Assembly (NCBI RefSeq): GCF_036248255.1
Contig: NZ_CP109178.1
Span: forward strand, 6,386,001-6,450,000
Direction of reading: 5' to 3'
Length of the DNA: 64,000 nucleotides
DNA from: Streptomyces sp. NBC_01717
Lineage (GTDB): Bacteria; Actinomycetota; Actinomycetes; Streptomycetales; Streptomycetaceae
A program made the position numbers and the translations under genes. Each line of letters begins with the position of its first letter. Positions within the stretch are counted from its first letter, which is position 1. This document shows positions 41,870 through 50,229 of this stretch, one piece after another. The notes under the pieces were generated by a model that was not told the origin of the DNA, made no database searches, and saw only the letters and a program-made list of their open reading frames with translations.

Positions 41870-43023
41870 GTGTCCTGCGCCGGAGATCCGTCGTTAGTTC
41901 CTGTATGGGTGTTTCTGTGGGTGCGTCCGCACCGCGTCGTGGTCCGAAGCTGGAACCGTTGTTGTTGTCCGCTGACGAGCGTGCGGTGTTGGAGCGTTGG
42001 GCCCGGCGGGCGACGTCTGCGCAGGCAGTGGCGTTACGGGCGCGGATCGTGCTGGCGTGTGCAGGCTCTGACGTTCCGCCGATTGTTGTGGTGGCGCGGG
42101 ATCTTCGGGTAGCGGCGGATACGGTCCGCAAGTGGCGTCGGCGGTTCCTGGCCGGCCGGCTGGGCGGGTTGGTGGACGAGCCCCGGCCGGGCCGGCCGCC
42201 CACCATCAGCGTCGACCAGGTGGAGGCGGTCGTGGTCAGCACGTTGGAGGAGATGCCGAAGAACGCCACCCACTGGTCGCGCAAGTCGATGGCCGACCGC
42301 AGTGGGCTGTCGAAGTCGACTGTGGGCCGAATCTGGCGGAAGTTCCATCTCAAGCCTCATCTGACGGACACCTTCAAACTGTCGACGGACCCCTTGTTCG
42401 TGGAGAAGGTCTACGACGTGGTCGGGCTGTACTTCAATCCACCCGAAGGGGCGGTGGTGCTGTCGGTGGACGAGAAGTCGCAGATCCAGGCGCTGGACCG
42501 GTCCCAGCCGGTGCTGCCGATGATGCCGGGCATGCCCGAGCGTCGCACCCATGACTACATCCGTAATGGCCTGACCACCCTTTTCGCGGCCTTCGACGTC
42601 GCGACCGGCGAAGTCATCACCTCGCTGCACCGTCGGCACCGGGCAGCGGAGTTCAAGAAGTTCCTCATCAAGATCGAGAAGGAGGTTCCTGGGCACCTCC
42701 AGGTCCACCTGATCTGTGACAATTACGGCACCCACAAGACACCGGTCATCAAGGCATGGCTGGCCAAACACCCCCGATTCCACCTGCACTTCACCCCCAC
42801 CGGTGCGTCCTGGATCAACCAGGTGGAGAGGTGGTTCGGCTTCCTCGCCGACCAGAAGATCCGCCGCGGTGCACACAAAAGCGTGCGTTCCCTGGAAGCC
42901 GACATCCGTGCGTGGGTCAAGGAGTGGAACGAAAACCCAACACCGTTCATCTGGACCAAGACGGCCGAGGAGATCCTCGACTCCCTCGCCCGCTTCTGCC
43001 GACGGATCTCCGGCGCAGGACAC
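41870..43023 (+). mobile_element. IS630-type element B
   Basis: 1,154 bp with perfect 23-bp inverted repeats (41870-41892 and 43001-43023, beginning GTGTCCTGCGCCGGAGATCC), flanked by TA. A different IS from copies A1-A3, sharing only the transposase catalytic domain. Sits between A2 and A3 without spacer. Confidence 0.95.
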
Positions 43024-43026
43024 TAG
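41905..43026 (+). CDS. IS630-type transposase (element B)
   Basis: 373 aa from ATG 41905; the open frame continues upstream into copy A2 but that part is A2 sequence. One helix-turn-helix (VARDLRVAADTVRKWRRRFL), then catalytic residues in VVLSVDEKSQ, LICDNYGTH and WINQVERWFG. The last codon (CAC) is the last base triplet of the element; the TAG stop is made from the TA target plus the first G of the next element. Confidence 0.93.
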   Translation: MGVSVGASAPRRGPKLEPLLLSADERAVLERWARRATSAQAVALRARIVLACAGSDVPPIVVVARDLRVAADTVRKWRRRFLAGRLGGLVDEPRPGRPPTISVDQVEAVVVSTLEEMPKNATHWSRKSMADRSGLSKSTVGRIWRKFHLKPHLTDTFKLSTDPLFVEKVYDVVGLYFNPPEGAVVLSVDEKSQIQALDRSQPVLPMMPGMPERRTHDYIRNGLTTLFAAFDVATGEVITSLHRRHRAAEFKKFLIKIEKEVPGHLQVHLICDNYGTHKTPVIKAWLAKHPRFHLHFTPTGASWINQVERWFGFLADQKIRRGAHKSVRSLEADIRAWVKEWNENPTPFIWTKTAEEILDSLARFCRRISGAGH

Positions 43027-44446
43027 TGTGATGCGCCAGAAAAGGCGGTCTTAAGTCTGCTTCTGGTTTTCGATGCTGGGTGGGCTGATTTTGGTGAGGT
43101 AGTCGGCGAGGGACTTGAGGATCTCGTCGGCGGTCTTGGCCCAGGTGAACGGCTTCGGGTTCTCGTTCCAGGTGTCGATCCAGGCGGTGATGTCCTTCTC
43201 CAGGGCTGTCACGGAGGTGTGGACGCCGCGGCGGATGAGTTTGTCGGTCAGCAGGCCGAACCACCGCTCGACCTGGTTCATCCAGGAAGAGCCGGTCGGG
43301 GTGAAGTGGACGTGGAAGCGGGGGTGTTTACCCAGCCACGTCTTGATCTCGGCGGTGTTGTGGGTGGCGTAATTGTCACAGACCAGGTGGACGTCGAGTC
43401 CGGTGGGCACAGCCTTGTCGATCCGGATCAGGAACTTCTTGAACTCGATGGCGCGGTGGCGGCGGTGCAGTTCCGATATGACAGTGCCGTCGGCGATGTT
43501 GAAGGCGGCGAACAGGCTGGTGATCCCATGCCGGTAGTAGTCGTGGGTGCGGCGTTCGGGCATGCCCGGCATCATCGGCAGTACCGGCTGCGAGCGGTCC
43601 AGTGCCTGGATCTGGCTCTTTTCATCGACGCAGAGAACCACCGCCTTCTCCGGCGGATGGTGGTAGAGGCCGACGACGTCGACGACCTTCGCGACGAACT
43701 GCGGATCGGTGGACAGTTTGAAGGAGTCCTGCAGGTGGGGCTTGAGGTCGAACTTCTTCCAGATCCGCCCGACGGTCGATTTCGACAGCCCACTGTGCTT
43801 CGCCATCGAGGCACGCGACCAGTGCGTGTCCTTGCCCGGGACGGACTCCAGAGTCGCCACGAGTACGTCCTCGACCTGGTCGAGCAGGACCGAGGGCGGC
43901 CTGCCGGGGCGGGGCTCGTCCGTCAGCCCGTCCAGACGCAGGGTGATGAACCTGGAGCGCCAGCGGTTCACCGTCGCGTGGGCGATGCCGAGTTCGGCCG
44001 CGACCTCCTTGTTCGTCCCGCCCTCCGCACACCGCAGCACGATCTTCGCGCGCAGGGCCAGGAACTGCGCGGTCTTCGCCCGCCGCGCCCAGCGCGTCAG
44101 CTCCGCCCGCTCGGCTTCGCTGAGCACCAGGCCCGGCTTGCGCCGGCCCGGCCGCGGCTCATCCGCCAGACCCACCAGCCGCCGGGCCACGAACCGCGAA
44201 CGCCACTTGCGCACCGTCTCCACGGACACCCCACAGTCCGCCGCCACAGCGGTATTTGACGCCCCGTCCGCACAGGCCAGGATGATCCGCGCCCGCTCCG
44301 CCACACGGGCCGGCGCCCCGCCACCCGACCAGCGCAGCAACTCCGCACGCTCCTCAGCGGACAGCACGACTTCGACAGCACGAGGGCCTCGATGCGACAT
44401 AAAAACAGCCTACAGACTTAAGACCGCCTTTTCTGGCGCATCACAC
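43026..44446 (-). mobile_element. IS630-type element, copy A3 (inverted)
   Basis: 1,421 bp, inverted relative to A1 and A2, with the same ends. Shares TA 43024-43025 with element B; right flank TA 44447-44448. Together with A2 it brackets element B as an inverted pair, capable of inversion by recombination. Confidence 0.95.
43051..44400 (-). CDS. IS630-type transposase (copy A3)
   Basis: 449 aa, identical to the A2 protein, complete DDE set and tandem HTH modules. Reading frame intact. Confidence 0.95.
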   Translation of the reverse strand: MSHRGPRAVEVVLSAEERAELLRWSGGGAPARVAERARIILACADGASNTAVAADCGVSVETVRKWRSRFVARRLVGLADEPRPGRRKPGLVLSEAERAELTRWARRAKTAQFLALRAKIVLRCAEGGTNKEVAAELGIAHATVNRWRSRFITLRLDGLTDEPRPGRPPSVLLDQVEDVLVATLESVPGKDTHWSRASMAKHSGLSKSTVGRIWKKFDLKPHLQDSFKLSTDPQFVAKVVDVVGLYHHPPEKAVVLCVDEKSQIQALDRSQPVLPMMPGMPERRTHDYYRHGITSLFAAFNIADGTVISELHRRHRAIEFKKFLIRIDKAVPTGLDVHLVCDNYATHNTAEIKTWLGKHPRFHVHFTPTGSSWMNQVERWFGLLTDKLIRRGVHTSVTALEKDITAWIDTWNENPKPFTWAKTADEILKSLADYLTKISPPSIENQKQT

Positions 44447-44449
44447 TAG

Positions 44450-45891
44450 TAGGGCTTGGTCAGGTCGGTATGACGTTTGGTATGTCGCGGTGGCAGGTGG
44501 GACAGGCGCCGGTCCAGGTTGCGAGCAGTAGCTGTAGCTCGCGGACGACCTCGTAGAGGCTCAAGCCGGCGCCATTTCTTTTGGGGCTCTGGCCAGTCGT
44601 TGCAGGGTGCAGAAGACGTGGGCGGCGGAGACGAGGGTGACATGGTGGTGCCAGCCGTTCCAGGTGCGGCCTTCGAAGTGGGCCAGGCCGAGGGCCTGTT
44701 TCATCTCGCGGTAGTCGTGCTCGATGCGCCAGCGGAGCTTGGCGAGGCGCACGAGCGTGGTCAGGGGCATGCCGGAGGGCAGGTCGGACAGCCAGAACTG
44801 GACCGGCTCGGCTTCGCCGGCGGGCCACTCGGCCAGCAGCCAGCACTCGGGCAGTACCGGGCCGCCGGTCGCGCGGACGATCTCGCGCCCGGCGGGCCGG
44901 ATCCGCAGGACGACGAACCGCGAGTACATCCGCCTGAGGCCGGACCGGCCTTTGCCCAGGCGGGAGCCCTCCCGCCATTGCACGGGCTTGGCTGCCTTCC
45001 GGCCTGCCGCGATGACCAGCTGTTTCACCGACTGTGGCGTGTCCGGGTACGTCGGCACCGGCGGCCGTCCTGTCCCGCGGTAGGGCTCGGTCACGGGTAC
45101 TGCCTCGCCGGGCTGGGCGGACAGCGTGCTGGAGATTCCCACCACGTAGTTCAGGCCCCGGTCTTGCAGACCGAGCCGGAAGGCCGTCGCATCGCCGTAA
45201 CCGGCGTCCGCGATGGCCAGGGGGACCTCGATCCCCCAGGAGCGGGTCTCATCCAGCATGTCGAGGGCGAGCTGCCATTTCTCGACATGTCCGAGGCCGT
45301 CGGGGATGCCACACGCGGCGCGGCGGGCGACCTTGCCTGCATCGGCCTGCGTGGATCCGGGGTCCCAGGTCTTCGGCAGGAACAGCCGCCAGTCGACCGC
45401 CGCCGACGCGTGGTCCGAGGCCAGGTGCAGGGAAACGCCCACCTGGCAGTTGGTGACCTTGCCCGCGGTCCCGGTGTACTGCCGCGACACACACGCCGAG
45501 GCATCCCCGTCCTTGAGGAACCCCGTGTCGTTGAAGACCACGGCAGTCGGCCGGATCGCTGCCTCCATCATCCACGCCAGCCGGGCCCGCACATGGGCTG
45601 GATCCCACGGGCTGGTGGTCACGAAATGGGCCATGGCCTGGCGGTTCCCGTCCTCCCCGAGTCGCGCTGCCATCGGCTCCACCGACTTACGCCGCCCGTC
45701 GGTGAGCAGTCCACGCAGGTAGACCTGCCCCCACCGACGCTGATCACCGCGCGCGAACGGCTCGAAAATCTCCGCCGCGAAGTCTTCCAACTCAACACGT
45801 ACAGAAGCAATTTCATCCGGTGTCACACACACTCAACGCCACACCGAACCCAAAGGACACGCACCACCACAGCCGACCTGACCAAGCCCTA
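44450..45891 (-). mobile_element. IS701-type element
   Basis: 1,442 bp. Inverted ends TAGGGCTTGGTCAGGTCGG (44450-44468) and its complement (45873-45891). Flanked by a 4-bp CTAG duplication (44446-44449 and 45892-45895), matching the YTAR duplications of the IS701 family. It interrupts the junction CAC-TA-GTG between A3 and element C. Confidence 0.9.
44561..45832 (-). CDS. IS701-type transposase
   Basis: 423 aa, GTG start. Features of the family: VFNDTGFLKDGDASACVSRQ (first catalytic Asp), HLASDHASAAVDWRLFLPKT, PLAIADAGYGDATAFRLGLQ (second Asp) and LRWRIEHDYREMKQALGLAH (Glu). Frame intact. Not related to the neighbouring IS630 transposases. Confidence 0.92.
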   Translation of the reverse strand: MCVTPDEIASVRVELEDFAAEIFEPFARGDQRRWGQVYLRGLLTDGRRKSVEPMAARLGEDGNRQAMAHFVTTSPWDPAHVRARLAWMMEAAIRPTAVVFNDTGFLKDGDASACVSRQYTGTAGKVTNCQVGVSLHLASDHASAAVDWRLFLPKTWDPGSTQADAGKVARRAACGIPDGLGHVEKWQLALDMLDETRSWGIEVPLAIADAGYGDATAFRLGLQDRGLNYVVGISSTLSAQPGEAVPVTEPYRGTGRPPVPTYPDTPQSVKQLVIAAGRKAAKPVQWREGSRLGKGRSGLRRMYSRFVVLRIRPAGREIVRATGGPVLPECWLLAEWPAGEAEPVQFWLSDLPSGMPLTTLVRLAKLRWRIEHDYREMKQALGLAHFEGRTWNGWHHHVTLVSAAHVFCTLQRLARAPKEMAPA

Positions 45892-45894
45892 CTA

Positions 45895-47109
45895 GTGCTG
45901 AGTTCCTCAAAGGCAGTACACATATCGGCGACGTAAGCGGCGGGTGGGTGGTGCTGGTCTGCCCCAGATCCATGGCCTGGCACGGGCGTTGAGCTGGGCT
46001 GTCGCGAGTTCGGTGGCCTGGGTGATTTCGTCCGGGCCGGCGAAGGTCTGTCCGGCGAGGGCGGCCTTGCGGAAGATGCGCCACCAGCCTTCCTGGAGGT
46101 TGAGCCAGCACGCGCCGACGGGTATGAAGACGTGTCGGATACGCGGGTGGTCCTCGAGCCAGGTCCGGGTCGACAGGCTGTTGTGGGAGGACAGGTTGTC
46201 GGTGACCACGTAGATGTCGCCCGCCGGGTTAGCTTCCTCCAGCTTCCGCAAGAACCGCTGGTAGAAGGCACTGTTGCGGGAGGACGCGGTCATGGTGACC
46301 TGCTGCCCGTCCGTGACACGCAAGCCGCCGTAGACCCAGGTCTTCTCCGGTCCGCGGCTGTACTCCAGCTCAGCTTTGATGCGGTGTCCGTCCGGCGACC
46401 AGCCCGGCGCCGGCGGGAAAGTACGCGGGATCACCGGCCCGAGTTCGTCGACGCAGACGACCGTCGCGTCCTCGGGCGGGCAGGTGTAGAGGCCGACGAC
46501 CCGCGTCCTTTTCCCTCGAAATCCGGATCCTTGGAACGGATCCAGGAACGCGTGCGGCGCCATCTGACGCCCTCGGCCAGCAGGATTCTGCGGACCTGCG
46601 AGCGACCCACCTCAATCCCCAGTTCCCTTGCCCGACCGGCCAACGCGTCCAGGGTCCACTCCGGCGGTCCGGCCTCGTCCATGGCCTCGAGATCCCCGCC
46701 CGGCTGGACCATCAGTCTGCCCGGCGGGGGCTGCCTGACCAGGGCGATGATCCTCGACCGCTCGAGTTCGGTGATCCGCCGCTTGCGGCCCTGCCCGCCC
46801 AGATCCTCCAGACCCTCGAGACCGTACCGGTTGAAACGGTGCAGCCAACACCGCACCGTCTTCTGGCTACAACCCAGTTCAGAGGCGATCGCGGGCACCC
46901 GAGACCCGGCCCAGCTCAGCTCGACCATCCGCGCCCGCATCACCAAGTCCGCCGGCGCCTTCCGCGCTCGAGCTAACCGCCGCACCACCGATCCCTCACC
47001 CGAATCACGGCTCTGTCGCGCCCGCAACACCACCCCGAACCACCCACCCCGATTACCCCAAACAACCCCGCCACCAGCATGTATACCCACTGAAAGCGGA
47101 ATCCAGCAC
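45895..47109 (-). mobile_element. IS630-type element C (frameshifted transposase)
   Basis: 1,215 bp from GTGCTGAGTTCC to its imperfect inverted end (complement GTGCTGGATTCC), flanked by TA (45893-45894 and 47110-47111). The right flank GAGCCC and left stack flank GGCCC restore an uninterrupted AICE sequence around one CTAG. It may be the founder of the stack. Confidence 0.85.
45907..46988 (-). CDS. IS630-type transposase in two frames joined by -1 shift
   Basis: ORF A (start GTG 46988, ending near 46431) holds helix-turn-helix motifs (AIASELGCSQKTVRCWLHRF). ORF B (to 45907) holds the catalytic part (TVVCVDELGPV, VVTDNLSSHNS, WLNLQEGWWR). They join at a canonical slippery heptamer G-GGA-AAA (46509-46515, minus strand) by a -1 shift. 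Either programmed frameshifting or a lesion; the catalytic Glu region reads LQEGW, weaker than NQVERW of the others. Confidence 0.8.
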
Positions 47110-47179
47110 TAGAGCCCACGTGGACAGGCTGACAGCCCTCAATTAGCGTCGTGCCAGCAGTTCGCATCGAGGGGCAGCC

Positions 47180-47199
47180 TGACATCCACAGCTGACATC
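47180..47199. promoter_or_regulatory. Paired TGACATC arm sites, right end of AICE
   Basis: TGACATC at 47180-47186 and 47193-47199, spacing 13, matching the left pair at 26222/26235. The second copy continues AACG as on the left. Likely integrase arm sites. Confidence 0.6.
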
Positions 47200-47286
47200 A
47201 ACGACGGCGCACAGTGACAGCATCGGACGGCCACCGGCAGCGCCGACTGGCGTGGCGAGGGCAGGTATGACAACTGTCCGGCTGAA

Positions 47287-47329
47287 CTTACAAAGCAGAT
47301 GTCGGCGGTTCGAAACCGTCCGCGCCCAC
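47287..47329 (+). repeat. att copy, right boundary of AICE
   Basis: 43 bases identical to 26140-26182 (tRNA 3' end with GGTTCGAAACC T-arm). Unlike the left copy it continues AGTAGG, so the CCA is lost. Marks the end of the AICE. Confidence 0.9.
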
Positions 47330-47354
47330 AGTAGGAAACCGCAGGTGAGAGCCT

Positions 47355-47394
47355 GAATAGGCCCCCCGGTCCACACGGACCGGGGGGCCTATTC
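47355..47394. terminator. 18-bp perfect hairpin after the right att
   Basis: GAATAGGCCCCCCGGTCC (47355-47372) pairs perfectly with 47377-47394 around ACAC. Position corresponds to the terminator behind the original tRNA gene. Confidence 0.85.
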
Positions 47395-47487
47395 CATGAT
47401 CGGGGTCGCATAGGGGCCACGTCGTCAGACGGCGAGCACTGCTGATCACTCGATGGAGGGACAGGAAACGTGTCTGGTGTTGCACGC

Positions 47488-48027
47488 TCACCCGAGCATC
47501 GAGAACTCCCCGTGGTGCCGCCAGTTTTCTCCGTCGCTCACGAATAAGCTCACTGATGAGATCGTTGCTGTGGCGGGGAGCCGCTTGGCCAGTTCCGCCT
47601 CGACCTCGTCGAAGACGTGGGACTGCTGCCCGTGGGCGACGGTCAGGTGCGGGATTACCTCGGCGAACTGTCCCCCGTAGGGCGGCGCCTCCGGCCATCG
47701 CGCCGCTATGGTCTCGGTCAGCGCACGAAGCGGCTGGTCCGGCGTCGGAGCGAGGTAAAGCACGTCGGGGAAGCGGCGGCATTCGTCGAACTGGACCGTG
47801 AAGGGGCTGTGCTCGCCGATCAGAGTCCTGAGGTCACTGATGACCGCGGTGCTGATGAGATCGACGTCGAGGAACGGGAAGAGCACCGTCACGTGGGCGG
47901 GAATCCCGGCCGATGCGGAGGAATCAAATCGGCGTCGCCAGTGCTCGACCAGCGGCTCGGCCTCTGTCACGGTTGCCAGCAAGGCGGTCCGACCTGCTCG
48001 GTAACGTTCTGACTCGTCATGAGACAC
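47488..48027 (-). CDS. 2'-5' RNA ligase-like (2H phosphoesterase) protein
   Basis: 179 aa, GTG start. Two HxTx motifs about 100 residues apart: HVTVLFPF (about 45) and HLTVAHG (about 128), the signature of LigT/2H phosphoesterases acting on RNA 2',3'-cyclic or 2'-5' linked ends. No partner gene nearby indicates a target. Located just outside the AICE; ordinary Streptomyces chromosomal gene or part of an older element. Confidence 0.85.
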   Translation of the reverse strand: MSHDESERYRAGRTALLATVTEAEPLVEHWRRRFDSSASAGIPAHVTVLFPFLDVDLISTAVISDLRTLIGEHSPFTVQFDECRRFPDVLYLAPTPDQPLRALTETIAARWPEAPPYGGQFAEVIPHLTVAHGQQSHVFDEVEAELAKRLPATATISSVSLFVSDGENWRHHGEFSMLG

Positions 48028-48214
48028 GGCTAGATGATCTCGGACGGCGAGGCGGTTGCGCCACCGGATTCATGCGGCGCCGGTCTCCGTGCGTTCGACG
48101 ATATGCCGTTTTCGAACCTTGCGCCGGAGCGGACCAGGGCGACGAGGTGGCTCCGGTGATCGCCCGCCAGCGCCGCGGATGGGGTGGATCTCGTACGCGT
48201 GGCCGAATCCATGA

Positions 48215-48520
48215 TCAGTGGATCCGCCCGCGCCCCGACCACCAACCGGCCTCGGGTACGGGCGGGAGATCGCATCGGGCGGACCTCACCCCCGCCCCCG
48301 GTGCAGCGGACCGCTTCTCGGCCCGCTCCGTGCACGCCTCGGTATCGGCGCAGGCGCGAGGGAACCATGAGTACGCGGCCCCGTTGGTCGGCCGGGCGCG
48401 CTGCTCTCCGAGGTCGATGTCGTCGCCCAGCGTGAGGGGGTGCCGGCACCAGACGCAACGCCATCCTCGGCGCTGCTGCTCGGTGAGCTCGTTGACCGGC
48501 GGTAAATCCCTCACGGTCAT
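48215..48520 (-). CDS. Small zinc-ribbon-like protein, unknown
   Basis: 101 aa, ATG 48520. MTVRDLPPVNELTEQQRRGW and RCVWCRHPLTLGDDIDLGEQ are typical of a small Streptomyces family whose members end near SWFPRACADTEACTE. The last 30 residues look like unrelated read-through, so the 3' end may be rearranged. Confidence 0.55.
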   Translation of the reverse strand: MTVRDLPPVNELTEQQRRGWRCVWCRHPLTLGDDIDLGEQRARPTNGAAYSWFPRACADTEACTERAEKRSAAPGAGVRSARCDLPPVPEAGWWSGRGRIH

Positions 48521-48602
48521 GGTGTCCCCGGTTGTCTCGTCGGCAGTTCACTGACGGTACGAGCGGGCACAGCAAACGAGGGGCAGGAATCCTGCCCCTC
48601 GC

Positions 48603-48740
48603 TCATGGGTTCGAACTATGCAGCGAGCAGCCCGAGTTGGTCAGCCAGCGCCGCAGCCCGCTGCCGTCGAGCCGGGACTCCATCTCCTCCAGCACTATGC
48701 GCCGCGCGTACCCGTTGTATTTGATCGTCTCCGGGGCGGC
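48603..48740 (-). pseudogene. C-terminal gene fragment, unknown
   Basis: A stretch ending at a stop on the minus strand has clear coding character (APETIKYNGYARRIVLEEME, LDGSGLRRWLTNSG) but no plausible start. It sits between the 48215 gene and the GntR remnant, so it is probably a gene tail stranded by rearrangement. The source gene was not recognised. Confidence 0.45.
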
Positions 48741-48829
48741 CTTGTGTGCTGATTGAGCTGGAACGCGCGGCGTGGGCCGAGCAGCAGGAGAACCGGCTGA
48801 CGGTGGAGACTGCCGCCCGGGTGCAGAGG

Positions 48830-49035
48830 TCTTTCTATAGGCTGCGCTCAGAGGGCAGCTTCTCGCCGGGCTGCAACTTCCCCGACGCAACCCACTCGCG
48901 AATCGTGCGGTACACCCGCGCCGGCTTTGGTCCCATCCCGTGGCACGGCGCCCTGATGTCATCATCCCGCTCGCACCGGCGTAGCCGTCGAGGCTGACCA
49001 CCGACAGGTGACGATCACGCGCCAACAGCCCATGT
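48830..49035 (-). pseudogene. Remnant of a second GntR-Nudix promoter and 5' end
   Basis: About 200 bp closely similar to 34938-35138: promoter, degenerate operator and first about 35 codons of the GntR domain (GAGGGCAGCTTCTCGCCGGG is shared). Indels shift the frame and the Nudix part is missing. The operator reads CATCCCGCTCGCACCGG, decayed from CATCTGGCTCGCACCAG. Confidence 0.8.
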
Positions 49036-49464
49036 TGATGGTGTCGAATCTCAGTTGATGGTTGACGGCTTGGCGTCGGGTGATCTTTGACATCCGCCAT
49101 ATGCGGGTTCGATTCGGCACCGCCTGCGTACCGGCAGATGGGACGCGTTCGGCGTCTTGCGCAAGCGAGCATCGGCCCGCTATCCCCACCTCGGGGGTGC
49201 TTATTTGGGCGCGGGTGGGTGGCGAGAGAGCCTGCTTCTGCTGATCGTGGCCGGGCTGGCAGTGTTCGCGACCAACCCGGCCCTCTTGGCCACGTTCAAG
49301 GTCACCAACCAGTGGGCGGTTGGCTTCATCTCCCGGCTCTCCCAGGACGGCCATACGAAGCACCAGCGTCTGTCAGCCAGCCTGCAAGAGTGCTCAGACG
49401 ACCGTCTTGAGCATGTGGCTCAAGCCATCCTCGACAGTGAGCCGCTTCCCACTTGGGAACGCAA
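49036..49464. other. Region with only weak coding signal
   Basis: A rightward open stretch from 49157 encodes one hydrophobic segment (LLLLIVAGLAVFATNPALLA) and a polar part ending near LQECSDDRLEHVAQAILDSE. It lacks a convincing start and runs over the snapalysin 3' end, so it is probably a gene fragment. Nothing else is supported. Confidence 0.35.
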
Positions 49465-50229
49465 TCATCTCCAGGGCGTGCTGTGGAGCGGACGCCCCGG
49501 ACCGTGGCCCGGCGCCACGGTCCGTACCGGCGGTGCAGGGCGCAGGTGGTCAGCGGGCTGGTTCACCGTGCCCGGGGTCTGCGCGAGTCCGGTGGCCCAC
49601 AGCTGGTCGACACGCGAGCGCTCGGTGGCGTTCGGGTAGCGGTTGGTGCAGGACGGGCCGGGGCCGCCGCCCGACATCAGCTCACTGCACGGCCCGCTGT
49701 AGTCGTCCGGCAGGCCCAGCACGTGCCCGGTCTCGTGGGTGACGACGCGGACCGAGTCGTTCTGCTGGTTCTGGGCGTAGTCAAGGAAGATGTCGCCGCT
49801 TCCGTGGCCGTTGCTGGAGGCGTAGGAACCGCGCGAGTAGTTGCCCTCGTGGTAGGAGAAGTCGGCACCGCTCGAAGCTTCCTGGAGCTTGACGTTGGAC
49901 TCGGAGCTGTTCCAGATCGAGGCCGCGTTCGATATCTGCGAACGGAAGCTCGGTGCCTGGGAGGCGTTGTAGTAGACGGTCACCGCCTGCGCGTTGGGCT
50001 GGGCGGCGCGCTTCTCGGCGACCGATTTGAGCACAGCCTCGAAGAACGCGTTGTTGTTCGCGGCCTCCTGAACCGACCCGTGGTACCGCTCCACGGAGGT
50101 ACCGGCGGAAGCGGACGGGGTGGCGGCCGTCTGGGCGCTCGCCGGCACCGCTGCGCCCAGCGCGCTGGAGGCCAGACCCAGGCCGAGAGCGAGGGCGAGG
50201 AGTCTCGCGGACGTTCGGGACGACTTCAT
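49465..50229 (-). CDS. snpA: Snapalysin-family secreted zinc metalloprotease
   Basis: 254 aa. Signal peptide ([20 protein letters not shown], cleavage near ASAQ), propeptide, then the M7 catalytic domain with zinc motif [12 protein letters not shown] and [11 protein letters not shown]. Small extracellular milk-hydrolysing protease family of Streptomyces. After about residue 215 (DQLWATGL) the last 35 residues are Pro/Arg-rich and unlike the family, so the 3' end seems replaced by a junction. The usual adjacent LysR activator gene is absent. Confidence 0.88.
   Translation of the reverse strand: MKSSRTSARLLALALGLGLASSALGAAVPASAQTAATPSASAGTSVERYHGSVQEAANNNAFFEAVLKSVAEKRAAQPNAQAVTVYYNASQAPSFRSQISNAASIWNSSESNVKLQEASSGADFSYHEGNYSRGSYASSNGHGSGDIFLDYAQNQQNDSVRVVTHETGHVLGLPDDYSGPCSELMSGGGPGPSCTNRYPNATERSRVDQLWATGLAQTPGTVNQPADHLRPAPPVRTVAPGHGPGRPLHSTPWR

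Larger units (their letters stand above)
26140..47329. mobile_element. AICE (pSAM2-class integrative conjugative element)
   Basis: Bounded by perfect 43-bp direct repeats of a tRNA 3' end. Gene order int-xis-rep-spd-tra plus GntR/Nudix regulation is that of actinomycete integrative and conjugative elements, which replicate by rolling circle and move double-stranded DNA through an FtsK-like Tra. About 21.2 kb, of which 9.1 kb is a transposon stack; without the stack it would be about 12 kb, within the usual AICE range. Confidence 0.92.

Noticed and set aside
41629..41904. Upstream extension of the element B transposase
   Set aside because: This part is the 3' end of copy A2; the real start lies inside element B after its inverted repeat.
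49075..49130. T-arm-like GCGGGTTCGATTCGG suggesting another tRNA or att site
   Set aside because: The stem does not close properly and no acceptor or anticodon arm is present.
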